Shown: piece after piece, positions 45,085 through 53,387 of the stretch
Layout of the letters: every line of letters starts with the position of its first letter
How positions within the stretch are numbered: position 1 is the first letter of the stretch
Source: Paludicola sp. MB14-C6
GTDB lineage: Bacteria; Bacillota; Clostridia; Oscillospirales; Ruminococcaceae
Direction: 5' to 3'
Length of the DNA stretch: 64,000 nucleotides
Assembly (NCBI RefSeq): GCF_030908625.1
Contig: NZ_CP133133.1
Span: forward strand, 2,418,001-2,482,000
The notes under the pieces: generated by a model
What the model was told of the DNA's origin: nothing
What the model saw: the letters and a program-made list of their open reading frames with translations, nothing else
Database searches by the model: none
Position numbers and translations under genes: made by a program

Positions 45085-46010
45085 TGGATTTATTCGAGTC
45101 TCGGAATATAAAGCCAATGTTGATTGCAGAGAATGTTGAACCATTTAATTCACATGAACACATATTTGAGCTAAAGCTTGATGGGAGTCGATGCATTGCA
45201 TATCTAGATAAAGATGAAGTTGATTTAAGAAATAAAAGAAATGTTAAGTTGATTCCTAAATTTCCTGAGTTGTCGAACATCAACAAGCAAATAAAAAAAC
45301 GCTGCATTCTAGATGGTGAGTTAATTGTAATGGTTGAAGGAAAACCTAACTTTTATGAATTACAAAGGCGTACCTTAATGTCGAATAAGTTTAAAATTGA
45401 GTTAGCTTATAAACAACACCCAGCGTGTTTTATAGCTTACGATATTTTGTATTTAGAGGATCGGCAAATAACAGATTTACCATTGATAGAGCGTAAAAAA
45501 TTACTTGCTAAAACTGTAAAAGAAAATGAACAGATTGCAATTTCAAGGTATATCGAATATAACGGCATTGATTTATATAAACTAACTGAACTGCAAGAGC
45601 TTGAGGGTATAGTAGCTAAATTAAAGGATAGTAAATATTATTTTGGAAAGAGGACTCATGATTGGGTTAAAATAAAATGGCTATTAGACGATGACTTTGC
45701 GGTTTGTGGTTACATCGAAAAAGATAACAATATGACAAGTATTGTTTTGGGGCAATATAAAAATGATGAATTGGTATATAAGGGGCATGTTACTTTAGGT
45801 GTAAGAAAATCTGATTTAATTAAAAAAGGAAAGGCTATAGAGTCCTCACCTTTTTCAACCATTCCACAAGGTAATGAAGAAGCAATATGGCTTGAACCTA
45901 ATTTGGTTTGTACTGTACAATGGATGCCACGACAAAATAAAGGTATGAATCAATCAGTTTTTAAAGGCTTTAGAGATGATAAAACTCCGAAGGAATGTAT
46001 AGTAAAATAA
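45084..46010 (+). CDS. ATP-dependent DNA ligase (LigD ligase-domain type)
   Basis: A 308-residue ligase with the adenylation motif ELKLDGSR (Lys31), motif IIIa-like ACFIAYDILYLE, motif IV EGIVAKL, motif V DWVKIKW and a C-terminal OB fold. It lacks the polymerase and phosphoesterase domains of multidomain LigD. With Ku it seals double-strand breaks. The two genes and the serine recombinase lie together in the accessory region, and a hairpin terminator closes the operon. Confidence 0.93.
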   Translation: MDLFESRNIKPMLIAENVEPFNSHEHIFELKLDGSRCIAYLDKDEVDLRNKRNVKLIPKFPELSNINKQIKKRCILDGELIVMVEGKPNFYELQRRTLMSNKFKIELAYKQHPACFIAYDILYLEDRQITDLPLIERKKLLAKTVKENEQIAISRYIEYNGIDLYKLTELQELEGIVAKLKDSKYYFGKRTHDWVKIKWLLDDDFAVCGYIEKDNNMTSIVLGQYKNDELVYKGHVTLGVRKSDLIKKGKAIESSPFSTIPQGNEEAIWLEPNLVCTVQWMPRQNKGMNQSVFKGFRDDKTPKECIVK

Positions 46011-46015
46011 AAATA

Positions 46016-46048
46016 AGCCCTCTACCAAATGGTAGAGGGCTATTTTTA
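46016..46048. terminator. Terminator after the Ku-ligase operon
   Basis: AGCCCTCTACC (46016-46026) and GGTAGAGGGCT (46031-46041) with a four-base loop, followed by ATTTTTATG. An almost identical hairpin closes CRISPR array 2 at 53289-53314. Confidence 0.88.
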
Positions 46049-46189
46049 TGCCTAATTTTAGTATAATATGTTGTTTTATTTTGGCTTTGGGTATATAATT
46101 ATGGAAAACATATTTAAATAACTATTAAATAACTAACAACTGTCTATGTTTATGAATAGGCATACTTTTATTGATTGAAGGAGAAATAT

Positions 46190-47011
46190 ATGAAAACAGA
46201 TGAAGAAGAGGATTTATCAGAAATTCTGGACAAGATGTTAGAATTGCAAAAATCCGAAAAAAGCAATACATTTATACATAAGACAATAGTTGTTTTATGT
46301 GGGATTGCTGCAATTATCATTATTGTGTTTTTGTGCTTAATGATGTATAAAAACAATTTTTCTATCGAAAGCCTGCTTTCCCTACTGTTGGCGTTTTTCT
46401 CAATTTTTATTTCAATGTTTTTCTATTTTAAAGCTTCAGATACTAGTAACGCTTTCTATGATAAATCTTATGATATTATGAAAGATGTATCAGTTACTCT
46501 CGGTAAAATTGAAGCTCAATTTGGGGAGAAATTGAATAATTTGAATGATAAAATCTCTCACATATCCTATAAAGAAAGTGAAACAACAGAAAAATTAGAG
46601 TCTACCGAAGACGAAAAACAAAAAATAATTGACGAGTTATTTGAAAAGACTCAAATGAATGATAAAGAAAAAGAAGCATATCGAAGAAGATTACAAGAAA
46701 AAGAAAAAGAAACTGAAAATTTGCAAAATCAATTGTTAAGATTGCAGCGTGAGAGAAATATGTTAGTCCATAATGATTCTTATTTATTAAATAAAAATAA
46801 TAGGGTCGATATAAGTAAATTGTTTAAAAAGATTCCATATATGGATTTGTTGGCAATTGCAGAAGGAAGGATAGGTGCAATTAGTATGGAGTCGATGAGG
46901 ATAATGAGCGATATGGGAATAAATCCTGCTTATCTATTGAACAATGAGAAATTTCGTAGCTTGTTCAAAGAAATGATGGATGATTTACGTCTTGTTAATG
47001 AAAATATGTAA
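46190..47011 (+). CDS. Two-TM coiled-coil protein with RNxxxH motif, candidate Cas13 accessory
   Basis: A 273-residue protein of no known family. It has an acidic N-terminus, two membrane segments (about 31-52 and 60-80), then a long coiled coil (about 100-190) and a C-terminal helical domain of about 80 residues. At the coil's end is RNMLVH (Arg189-His194), which has the RNxxxH form of HEPN ribonucleases. ATG 46190 has AAGGAG seven bases upstream. It is followed by another unknown gene, then array 1 and cas13a. Type VI-B loci carry membrane accessories (Csx27, Csx28); type VI-A ones normally do not. The link is inference, and one motif alone could be chance. Confidence 0.55.
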   Translation: MKTDEEEDLSEILDKMLELQKSEKSNTFIHKTIVVLCGIAAIIIIVFLCLMMYKNNFSIESLLSLLLAFFSIFISMFFYFKASDTSNAFYDKSYDIMKDVSVTLGKIEAQFGEKLNNLNDKISHISYKESETTEKLESTEDEKQKIIDELFEKTQMNDKEKEAYRRRLQEKEKETENLQNQLLRLQRERNMLVHNDSYLLNKNNRVDISKLFKKIPYMDLLAIAEGRIGAISMESMRIMSDMGINPAYLLNNEKFRSLFKEMMDDLRLVNENM

Positions 47012-47087
47012 ATATAAAATTAAATAGGGTATGTAAATACAATTTACTTTAAAAACTAACCACATTCATTAAACAAAGTGAAGAAAG

Positions 47088-47807
47088 ATGAAAATTATGT
47101 GTTCTGAAATTGATAATGTTAAAATGAGTTTGGAAAAAATTGAAAGTATATATAGTGCGAAAAATAATCCTGCAATAAAGTCATTATTTTCTATATTAAA
47201 TACTTTCCCTGTTATAGGTGAGTTAATAGATACAAGTACTGAATATATACTTTTAGATTTTCAAAAGAAAAAACAAGAAAAGCTTTTAGAAGTTATTACT
47301 TTAAATAATAACTTTATTACAACTGAAAATGTAAATAATATCGAATTTATCATGAGTTTTATTAAAATTATGGAAGCAGTAAATAAGTTAACTTCAAACG
47401 ACAAAATAAAGTTTTATGGGAATCTCTTGAAAAATTCTTTTTTATGTGAATATAAAATAGATGATAATTCGTTTGAAGATAATTTACAAGCATTAAATTC
47501 ATTAACATATAACGATATTATAGTATTAGAGTCTCTAAATTCAAATTACGTAGAAATACCTCAAGATATAGGAAATCAACCAGAAGAATTTAAGAATTCA
47601 ATAAATACGACTTTGAATAAAATTTCGTTACAAATAAAAAAACCTACAGATTGGATAATTGCAATTTTGGATAAGTTATGTGGTACTGGTATGTGTACAA
47701 GGACAATATATCAAAGTTTTACCTTTGGCTTATCAGAAACGGATACTCATTATCAAATTTCACCGCTGTATAGCAATTTGCGTAAATTTATATTAGACGC
47801 AAATTAA
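47088..47807 (+). CDS. Unknown protein, DUF4393-like in outline
   Basis: A 239-residue soluble protein with a hydrophobic stretch near 25-50 (SLFSILNTFPVIGELIDTST), a helical central part (VEFIMSF-type helix, LTSNDKIKFYGNLLKNSFL) and a mixed C-terminal part with a short wing-like ending (SQFTFGLSETDTHYQISPLY-type). The layout recalls DUF4393/Abi-alpha proteins found in phage-defence islands, a weak resemblance from memory. There is no HEPN motif. It lies 77 bases after the membrane coiled-coil gene and about 100 bases before the leader of array 1. Confidence 0.4.
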   Translation: MKIMCSEIDNVKMSLEKIESIYSAKNNPAIKSLFSILNTFPVIGELIDTSTEYILLDFQKKKQEKLLEVITLNNNFITTENVNNIEFIMSFIKIMEAVNKLTSNDKIKFYGNLLKNSFLCEYKIDDNSFEDNLQALNSLTYNDIIVLESLNSNYVEIPQDIGNQPEEFKNSINTTLNKISLQIKKPTDWIIAILDKLCGTGMCTRTIYQSFTFGLSETDTHYQISPLYSNLRKFILDAN

Positions 47808-47904
47808 GATAATAAATTTAATTGAAGAAGTATATATGAAAATAGCTTTGGGTATATAATGATGATTATAAGCTTTTCCATTGGAATTTGTTTCTAAATA
47901 TTGC

Positions 47905-48036
47905 GTGCGAACGTGAAGCTTACATAAAAATTAAGTACGGTTTTATGGGATTTATCGGCATATATTTTTGTTCAAAATATAGGTTCGCACTTTTGGGGCT
48001 TTTAATCCCTTTACAGAGCCGTTTCTAGGCTCTGCC
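47905..48036 (+). promoter_or_regulatory. Leader of CRISPR array 1
   Basis: 132 bases directly before the first repeat. It begins with GTGCGAAC (47905-47912), complementary to GTTCGCAC (47983-47990), contains the conserved block AAGTACGGTTTTATG at offset 28, and ends in the hairpin CAGAGCC/GGCTCTG abutting repeat 1. The second array has a related leader of equal length at 52501. This side also has the intact repeat; the degenerate repeat is at the far end, so the leader is on the left. Confidence 0.8.
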
Positions 48037-48721
48037 CTTACAACCCCTACATACACGGGGACTATAACATCACCATTGTAGTAATCCCTATATGCTTGCA
48101 CAGCTTACAACCCCTACATACACGGGGACTATAACATCACTAGCAATAAATAAGTTACCACTATTATCAACTTACAACCCCTACATACACGGGGACTATA
48201 ACACCAAGTATTTCTACAATTTTTGAAAGCGGAATGTCTTACAACCCCTACATACACGGGGACTATAACATAAAAGCTCCTTATATAAATCTGTCCAATC
48301 AAACTTACAACCCCTACATACAAGGGGACTATAACTCCTTATCTAAATTTATACCTAGCTGAGTTAATACTTACAACCCCTACATACACGGGGACTATAA
48401 CACGTGAAACATTATATTGCGTACAAGTCGGAGCGCTTACAACCCCTACATACACGGGGACTATAACATCACATCTTACAATTAAAGGCCAATATATAGC
48501 TTCTTACAACCCCTACATACACGGGGACTATAACACATTCAGTACATTCTTGCTTTATAACAAGATAAGCTTACAACCCCTACATACACGGGGGCTATAA
48601 CACACAATCTAAGGCATACATTAGCACGTGTTTATCTTACAACCCCTACATACACGGGGACTATAACAACCTTGTTATGATTGATAACACTTATTACAAG
48701 CCTTACAACCCCTACATACAC
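48037..48721 (+). CRISPR. CRISPR array 1, type VI-A, 11 repeats and 10 spacers
   Basis: A 32-base repeat starting CTTACAA, with stem arms CCCC and GGGG around the nine-base loop TACATACAC, and a 3' tail ACTATAAC. The period is 66-67 and spacers are 34-35 bases. Repeat starts are 48037, 48104, 48171, 48238, 48304, 48370, 48436, 48503, 48570, 48636 and 48702. Repeat 5 has CAAGGGG and repeat 9 has GGGGGCT; repeat 11 is truncated after 20 bases. The stem-loop and tail match the Cas13a direct-repeat pattern (GGGGACTAAAAC in reference systems), giving crRNAs with a 5' handle on the + strand. Confidence 0.97.
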
Positions 48722-48741
48722 TTAATAAACTGTATAAAAAA

Positions 48742-48767
48742 GCACTGTGCTCAATCGAGTACAGTGC
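48742..48767. promoter_or_regulatory. Hairpin between array 1 and cas13a
   Basis: GCACTGTGCTC (48742-48752) pairs with GAGTACAGTGC (48757-48767) around AATC, with one G-T pair. No T-run follows. It could end or attenuate array read-through into cas13a, or act as an operator. Confidence 0.55.
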
Positions 48768-48807
48768 AAATCATAATAAATAATATTTTGATATGAGGTG
48801 TCTATAC

Positions 48808-51800
48808 ATGAAACTAACACGTAGTACTAATGCACAAGCTGCCGAATTCTTTCGTGATTCAGATAAAGGAAAATTGATTACTCAAAAAAATCCTGCAATA
48901 GATATAACTTCAGATATTATTAAAGCATTGCCTAATACAAAATCATTGGTCGGAAGAATATTATTAAAGCCCAAACAACATGATGACAATAACAAATTCA
49001 AAAATTTTGTAGAGAGTTTAGTTAATGGCAAACATAATTTTTCTAATGAATTACCACACTTGAATAATAATACAAATGTAGAAGACCTTATAAACAATAG
49101 CCTATCCCGTTACGGTAAAAATCTTAAATATAATAAAGACGGTCTTACTTTAAAAGAGCTGATAGTCAATTACTATAACGGTATAGCGATAGATAACGAA
49201 TTGATTTTGTTGCATAACCATATTGAAAAAATAATTAACTTTAAAATAGAAAAGTTAACTAAATCTATTTCTGAAAACAGCATTCCTTTTGAGATAGACA
49301 ACAATCAACTAACCCCTCAATCTAATAAAATGAAATTTCTTTTTAGTCTTTTAAAGAATGATGGTGTAGATAAAAGTAGCTTTGAGAATTTTGAAGCAAA
49401 ATACAACTATATAATTTTACAAGATAAAATAAAAAATTATATAACTCAAACTGTAGATAGTGGACATAAAATATTATGCAAAATAATTTATTCTATGGTT
49501 TTAGAATATAATCATAATTTTTATAAAGCTAATGAAACGGACAGTAATATAGATGCTTATGTTTTCTATTCAAATGAAATTAGAAATCATTTTCGTACTT
49601 ATTTCCCTGTTAAAAGTAAAAAAGGCTCTGACAGAATTAACAATCTTAATGAAAAAAATGCGATATATTATTGCTCAACAAATTTTGTTTTAGCTCAAGT
49701 TTGGAGACATATTATAAACCAGCTTGTGCAAGGTCTTATTATGTATGGTAAATTGCAGCATTATTATTTTGATAATGCTAAATTAAAATGGGAAACCAAC
49801 AAAATAAATTCTAACGGATTATCCGAAATTCAAATTGAAGAGGCTTTCAAAAAGCAAATGTTCTTATCCTTATGTTTTGGAGCTACAAAGTTAAATTACT
49901 TTTATAATTATGCAAGTAATAATATCTCAGAGTTTACTCTAAATAATACTCAAAAAAATGATAAAGATATTTTCTTAGATTTTAAAAATAGAAATTGTTT
50001 TTATAGTAAAATAAAAAAAGACTCAATAAAATTTGAAGAGTTGAGAAACAAAATGGCAACTTGTTTTCCTATAGTTACTGAACATTCTGATAAAACAAAC
50101 AAAATTTACAATGATAAAAAGCTTTTATCAGAAATTTCTAATGAAGAAATATGCTATTTTCTTGAGTATAGTGTCCAATGCTGTTATACAATACGAAATA
50201 ATATTTTTCACTACAAAGAAGCATCTTTATTAAAAGTTCTTAAAGAAAAATTAAACGAAGATAGTATTTTTGTTAGTCGTATAATCACTTTGTTAAAGAT
50301 GAATAAAAATGAGTTATTTAAGTCAATTGATACATCTGAACACAAAGAAACAATAAAAGTAATGCTATACAAGCATAAAAGTTATGTAAATAATTGGCTC
50401 TATAATAACAATCAAGAATACAAGGAGGAGTTAAAAGAATTATCTAAAAAATCAGATAAAGATAGTTTGTATAAAAATAAAGTTGACAGTTTATTACAAA
50501 AAGATAAAGATGAGCTAATTATAATATTACAAACATTTGTACCAAAATTTATTATGGCTGAAAAAGTATCAAAAAATCTTTTACAAATAGATATTAACAA
50601 TATACAAGCTCAATTTAAAGAACAAATAAGAAGTAGCGGTATAGCCGATTATTACTCTCCGGATACGCTTGAAAAAGTATTTAAATCTCATAATTTAAGG
50701 TTTTATTTGTATGCAGAGCCATATCCTATGATGCCATCATTTAGAAATGTTTTTACAAGAGGATGTAACATCTCTAAAGGTAATTTCAATTCAGATGAAA
50801 GTAAATGGTTTATGGATAAAGGTACATATAAAAATGAAGAATATCTTGCATATAAAAATTTACTTCAAATTATATACTATAACAGTTTCTTACCTGCTAT
50901 ACAGAGTAAAGAAACAATAATAACAAACTGGATAGATAAAACCAAACTATGGAATAAAGAGCTAGCAAATTTAAAACTAAATAATAAATACCAGTATAAA
51001 TATCATGATATGCCTGAATATGATAGTACTAAACTATCTGATTATTTAAGTAATTTGCAGCATTTACAATCTATCAGAGAAAATGATGAAAACATTGAAG
51101 ATGACAATCACTTTACTGAATTTGTGAAGGATATATTTGTCCTTGCTTTTAATGATTTTTTGCAAAAGAAAATTCCAAGTTTATGTGGGATAATAAAATC
51201 ACCCTGTAAACAATTATCAAATACAACGTTAGATGACGTATTTGTGAGCACTGATTTATCACTAAAAATGAAAACTGATTATAATTCACTTAGTGAGTTT
51301 ACAGGAGTGTACTTGTTTTTAAAGCTATTGGATCAGAGAGAGCTTAACATACTTTTACACCAATTTATACGATACAGACATTCAACACATATTAGTGATG
51401 AAGAGTTGTTGAAAATTGAAGAACTAATTGCTTTGGTACAATTTACTCTTCCACCTCCAACAACAGATGAAAATTATCAAGATAACTTAAAAGATTATTT
51501 TTCTAAGTTTATAGACGGTGACTATAAAACAGAATATGAAAAGTTTTATTGCCAAGAAGATGATAAAACACCTATACTTCAACGCAGTATTTCAGTAATT
51601 GGTCGCTCAGGTGCAATGGCTTTATATACTGATATGTTTGTTCAAAACGAAAAAATTTATACTGTTACACAATCTGATTATCAACAGTATTGTCACTATA
51701 ACAAAAAATTAAATGATGGTTTGTCTATAATTGAAGCAAAGCAGAATGTACTGCAAGACTTACATAAACAAATTGTTACTGCAAGAAAAGGTGCTTATAT

Positions 51801-52500
51801 TCAGCCCCAAATTACTAACTATGAAAACCTTGCAAAAGAAATTCAAAACTATAATAATTGCCGTCAAAAAGTTACATTTGAAACGCTTTACAAGGTACAC
51901 CAAATTCATATTGATATTTTAGGACGGTTTGCGGCTTTTGCCGAGGATTGGGAACGAGATATGTTCTTTATGCTTACAGCACTAAAAGGCTTAGGAAAAG
52001 TAAATTTTGATGTTAATAAAGTCTTTGAAAATGGTGGTGTTGTTGGTGATTTATGTGGTGAACTAAAAACAAATAATAAATTATTTTTCAATTTGTGTTG
52101 GTCAGACGATTCGGTAAATGATGTTAGAAAGGCAATAGGAGTTCGTAACATACTTGCTCATTTAAATCATATGTCACAATGTTATATAAAAAGTATTGGC
52201 AACATTGAGGCACAACCAAGCATTATTGATATTATTAATAAATTGCGTGTACTTTTAGCTTACGATATAAAACGTCAAAATGCTGTTACAAAATCAATTC
52301 AAGACTTGCTATTTAAAGATTATAAGATTAAACTTGTATTGGAACCTGAAAAGACTAAAAATCAGCCTAAAATCTTCAAAATTAAATCTCTGAAAACTGA
52401 TAATATTATTCATCTAAAGAAAATAAAAGCGATTCCAATAGAAGCTCATGATGATTTTATGATTAGTCTAGTAAAAAAGCTTCTAGAATTTAAATATTGA
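48808..52500 (+). CDS. cas13a: CRISPR-associated RNA-guided ribonuclease Cas13a (C2c2)
   Basis: 1230 residues from ATG 48808, which has GAGGTG seven bases upstream (an ATG at 48793 would add five residues). Two HEPN motifs are visible: RNNIFH (Arg463-His468) and RNILAH (Arg1113-His1118). Their number, spacing and distance from the ends match Cas13a (HEPN1 near the middle, HEPN2 near the C-terminus) and not the smaller Cas13d or the terminally placed HEPN pair of Cas13b. The flanking repeats also have the VI-A form. The protein would process pre-crRNA and, once guided to target RNA, cleave RNA in cis and in trans. There is no cas1 or cas2 nearby, so spacer uptake must be supplied from elsewhere. 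Lys/Asn-rich composition is strongly AT-driven. Confidence 0.93.
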   Translation: MKLTRSTNAQAAEFFRDSDKGKLITQKNPAIDITSDIIKALPNTKSLVGRILLKPKQHDDNNKFKNFVESLVNGKHNFSNELPHLNNNTNVEDLINNSLSRYGKNLKYNKDGLTLKELIVNYYNGIAIDNELILLHNHIEKIINFKIEKLTKSISENSIPFEIDNNQLTPQSNKMKFLFSLLKNDGVDKSSFENFEAKYNYIILQDKIKNYITQTVDSGHKILCKIIYSMVLEYNHNFYKANETDSNIDAYVFYSNEIRNHFRTYFPVKSKKGSDRINNLNEKNAIYYCSTNFVLAQVWRHIINQLVQGLIMYGKLQHYYFDNAKLKWETNKINSNGLSEIQIEEAFKKQMFLSLCFGATKLNYFYNYASNNISEFTLNNTQKNDKDIFLDFKNRNCFYSKIKKDSIKFEELRNKMATCFPIVTEHSDKTNKIYNDKKLLSEISNEEICYFLEYSVQCCYTIRNNIFHYKEASLLKVLKEKLNEDSIFVSRIITLLKMNKNELFKSIDTSEHKETIKVMLYKHKSYVNNWLYNNNQEYKEELKELSKKSDKDSLYKNKVDSLLQKDKDELIIILQTFVPKFIMAEKVSKNLLQIDINNIQAQFKEQIRSSGIADYYSPDTLEKVFKSHNLRFYLYAEPYPMMPSFRNVFTRGCNISKGNFNSDESKWFMDKGTYKNEEYLAYKNLLQIIYYNSFLPAIQSKETIITNWIDKTKLWNKELANLKLNNKYQYKYHDMPEYDSTKLSDYLSNLQHLQSIRENDENIEDDNHFTEFVKDIFVLAFNDFLQKKIPSLCGIIKSPCKQLSNTTLDDVFVSTDLSLKMKTDYNSLSEFTGVYLFLKLLDQRELNILLHQFIRYRHSTHISDEELLKIEELIALVQFTLPPPTTDENYQDNLKDYFSKFIDGDYKTEYEKFYCQEDDKTPILQRSISVIGRSGAMALYTDMFVQNEKIYTVTQSDYQQYCHYNKKLNDGLSIIEAKQNVLQDLHKQIVTARKGAYIQPQITNYENLAKEIQNYNNCRQKVTFETLYKVHQIHIDILGRFAAFAEDWERDMFFMLTALKGLGKVNFDVNKVFENGGVVGDLCGELKTNNKLFFNLCWSDDSVNDVRKAIGVRNILAHLNHMSQCYIKSIGNIEAQPSIIDIINKLRVLLAYDIKRQNAVTKSIQDLLFKDYKIKLVLEPEKTKNQPKIFKIKSLKTDNIIHLKKIKAIPIEAHDDFMISLVKKLLEFKY

Positions 52501-52632
52501 GTGCGAACCCCAAGCGACCATAAAATTTAAGTACGGTTTTATGCGGTTTGTTGGCACAAATTTATGCTAAAAATATAGGTTCGCACTTTATGGGTTTTAA
52601 AGCCCTTAGCAGAGCCATTTTTTGGCTCTGCC
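52501..52632 (+). promoter_or_regulatory. Leader of CRISPR array 2
   Basis: 132 bases starting at the base after the cas13a stop. It has the same 8-base ends GTGCGAAC (52501-52508) and GTTCGCAC (52579-52586), the block AAGTACGGTTTTATG at the same offset, a GGG/CCC hairpin, and the final stem GCAGAGCCA/TGGCTCTGC touching repeat 1. Loop and spacer bases differ from leader 1 while stems are kept. Confidence 0.8.
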
Positions 52633-53250
52633 CTTACAACCCCTACACACACGGGGACTATAACCAAGATACTCCTCCAAAGTTTCCACTATCAAGATCT
52701 TACAACCCCTACACACACGGGGACTATAACGATTATGACGCAGAGTTTGACACTTTAGAAAATGCTTACAACCCCTACACACACGGGGACTATAACCTAA
52801 AATGGGAAATGGAAATACACAAAATGTGAAACTTACAACCCCTACACACACGGGGACTATAACATCCTTAAAAGTACCGATTAAAAAATTAACTAATCTT
52901 ACAACCCCTACACACACGGGGACTATAACGAGTGCATTATCCCAGTAAATTTTACTTATATTACTTACAACCCCTACACACACGGGGACTATAACCGTAT
53001 AGAAGCGTCATAAATTGGTATCTCAAACACTTACAACCCCTACACACACGGGGACTATAACTTTTTCACAAGTTATGAAAGAAACAGTATCCGCACTTAC
53101 AATCCCTACACACACGGGGACTATAACAATATACCTTTTGCATAACTCCAATTTTTAGCGTCTTACAACCCCTACATACACGGGGACTATAACTACAATA
53201 GCAACTCCGTGAATAACAATAGCATTAGCTTACAACCCCTACACACACGG
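52633..53250 (+). CRISPR. CRISPR array 2, type VI-A, 10 repeats and 9 spacers
   Basis: The same 32-base repeat, but with loop TACACACAC instead of TACATACAC. Repeat starts are 52633, 52699, 52765, 52832, 52898, 52964, 53030, 53096, 53162 and 53229. Spacers are 34-35 bases. Repeat 8 has AATCCC; repeat 9 has the array 1 loop (TACATACAC); repeat 10 is broken after about 22 bases. The orientation matches array 1 and cas13a. A long in-frame reading across it (YNPYTHGDYN repeats) is only the translated repeat. Confidence 0.97.
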
Positions 53251-53288
53251 AGCATAAAAGGTATAAAATAGTAATCAAAAATAAAAAC

Positions 53289-53320
53289 AGCCCTCTGCCA
53301 AACGGTAGAGGGCTTTAGTC
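53289..53320. terminator. Terminator after CRISPR array 2
   Basis: AGCCCTCTGCC (53289-53299) pairs with GGTAGAGGGCT (53304-53314), then TTAGTCTTTAG. It is nearly the same hairpin as at 46016, which closes the Ku-ligase operon. Confidence 0.8.
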
Positions 53321-53387
53321 TTTAGTTAGGGCGATTTAACACTGGTTAGCCTGTAAACAGATGCCACTATAAAGTAAATAAGTTATA

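Noticed and set aside
44281..46010. Ku-ligase as a Cas13a adaptation or effector partner
   Set aside because: The operon has its own promoter region and terminator and is a self-contained NHEJ unit; only proximity links it to the CRISPR locus.
48037..48721. Cas13d or Cas13b as the effector subtype
   Set aside because: Cas13d proteins are near 930 residues and Cas13b has HEPN domains at both ends. Here the first motif is near residue 463, the second near 1113, and the repeat has the VI-A stem and tail.
52548..52829. Open frame of 93 codons with repeated YNPYTHGDYN across array 2
   Set aside because: It is simply the translated CRISPR repeat; the period equals repeat plus spacer and no ribosome site is present. 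The minus-strand frame at 52606-52983 has the same cause.
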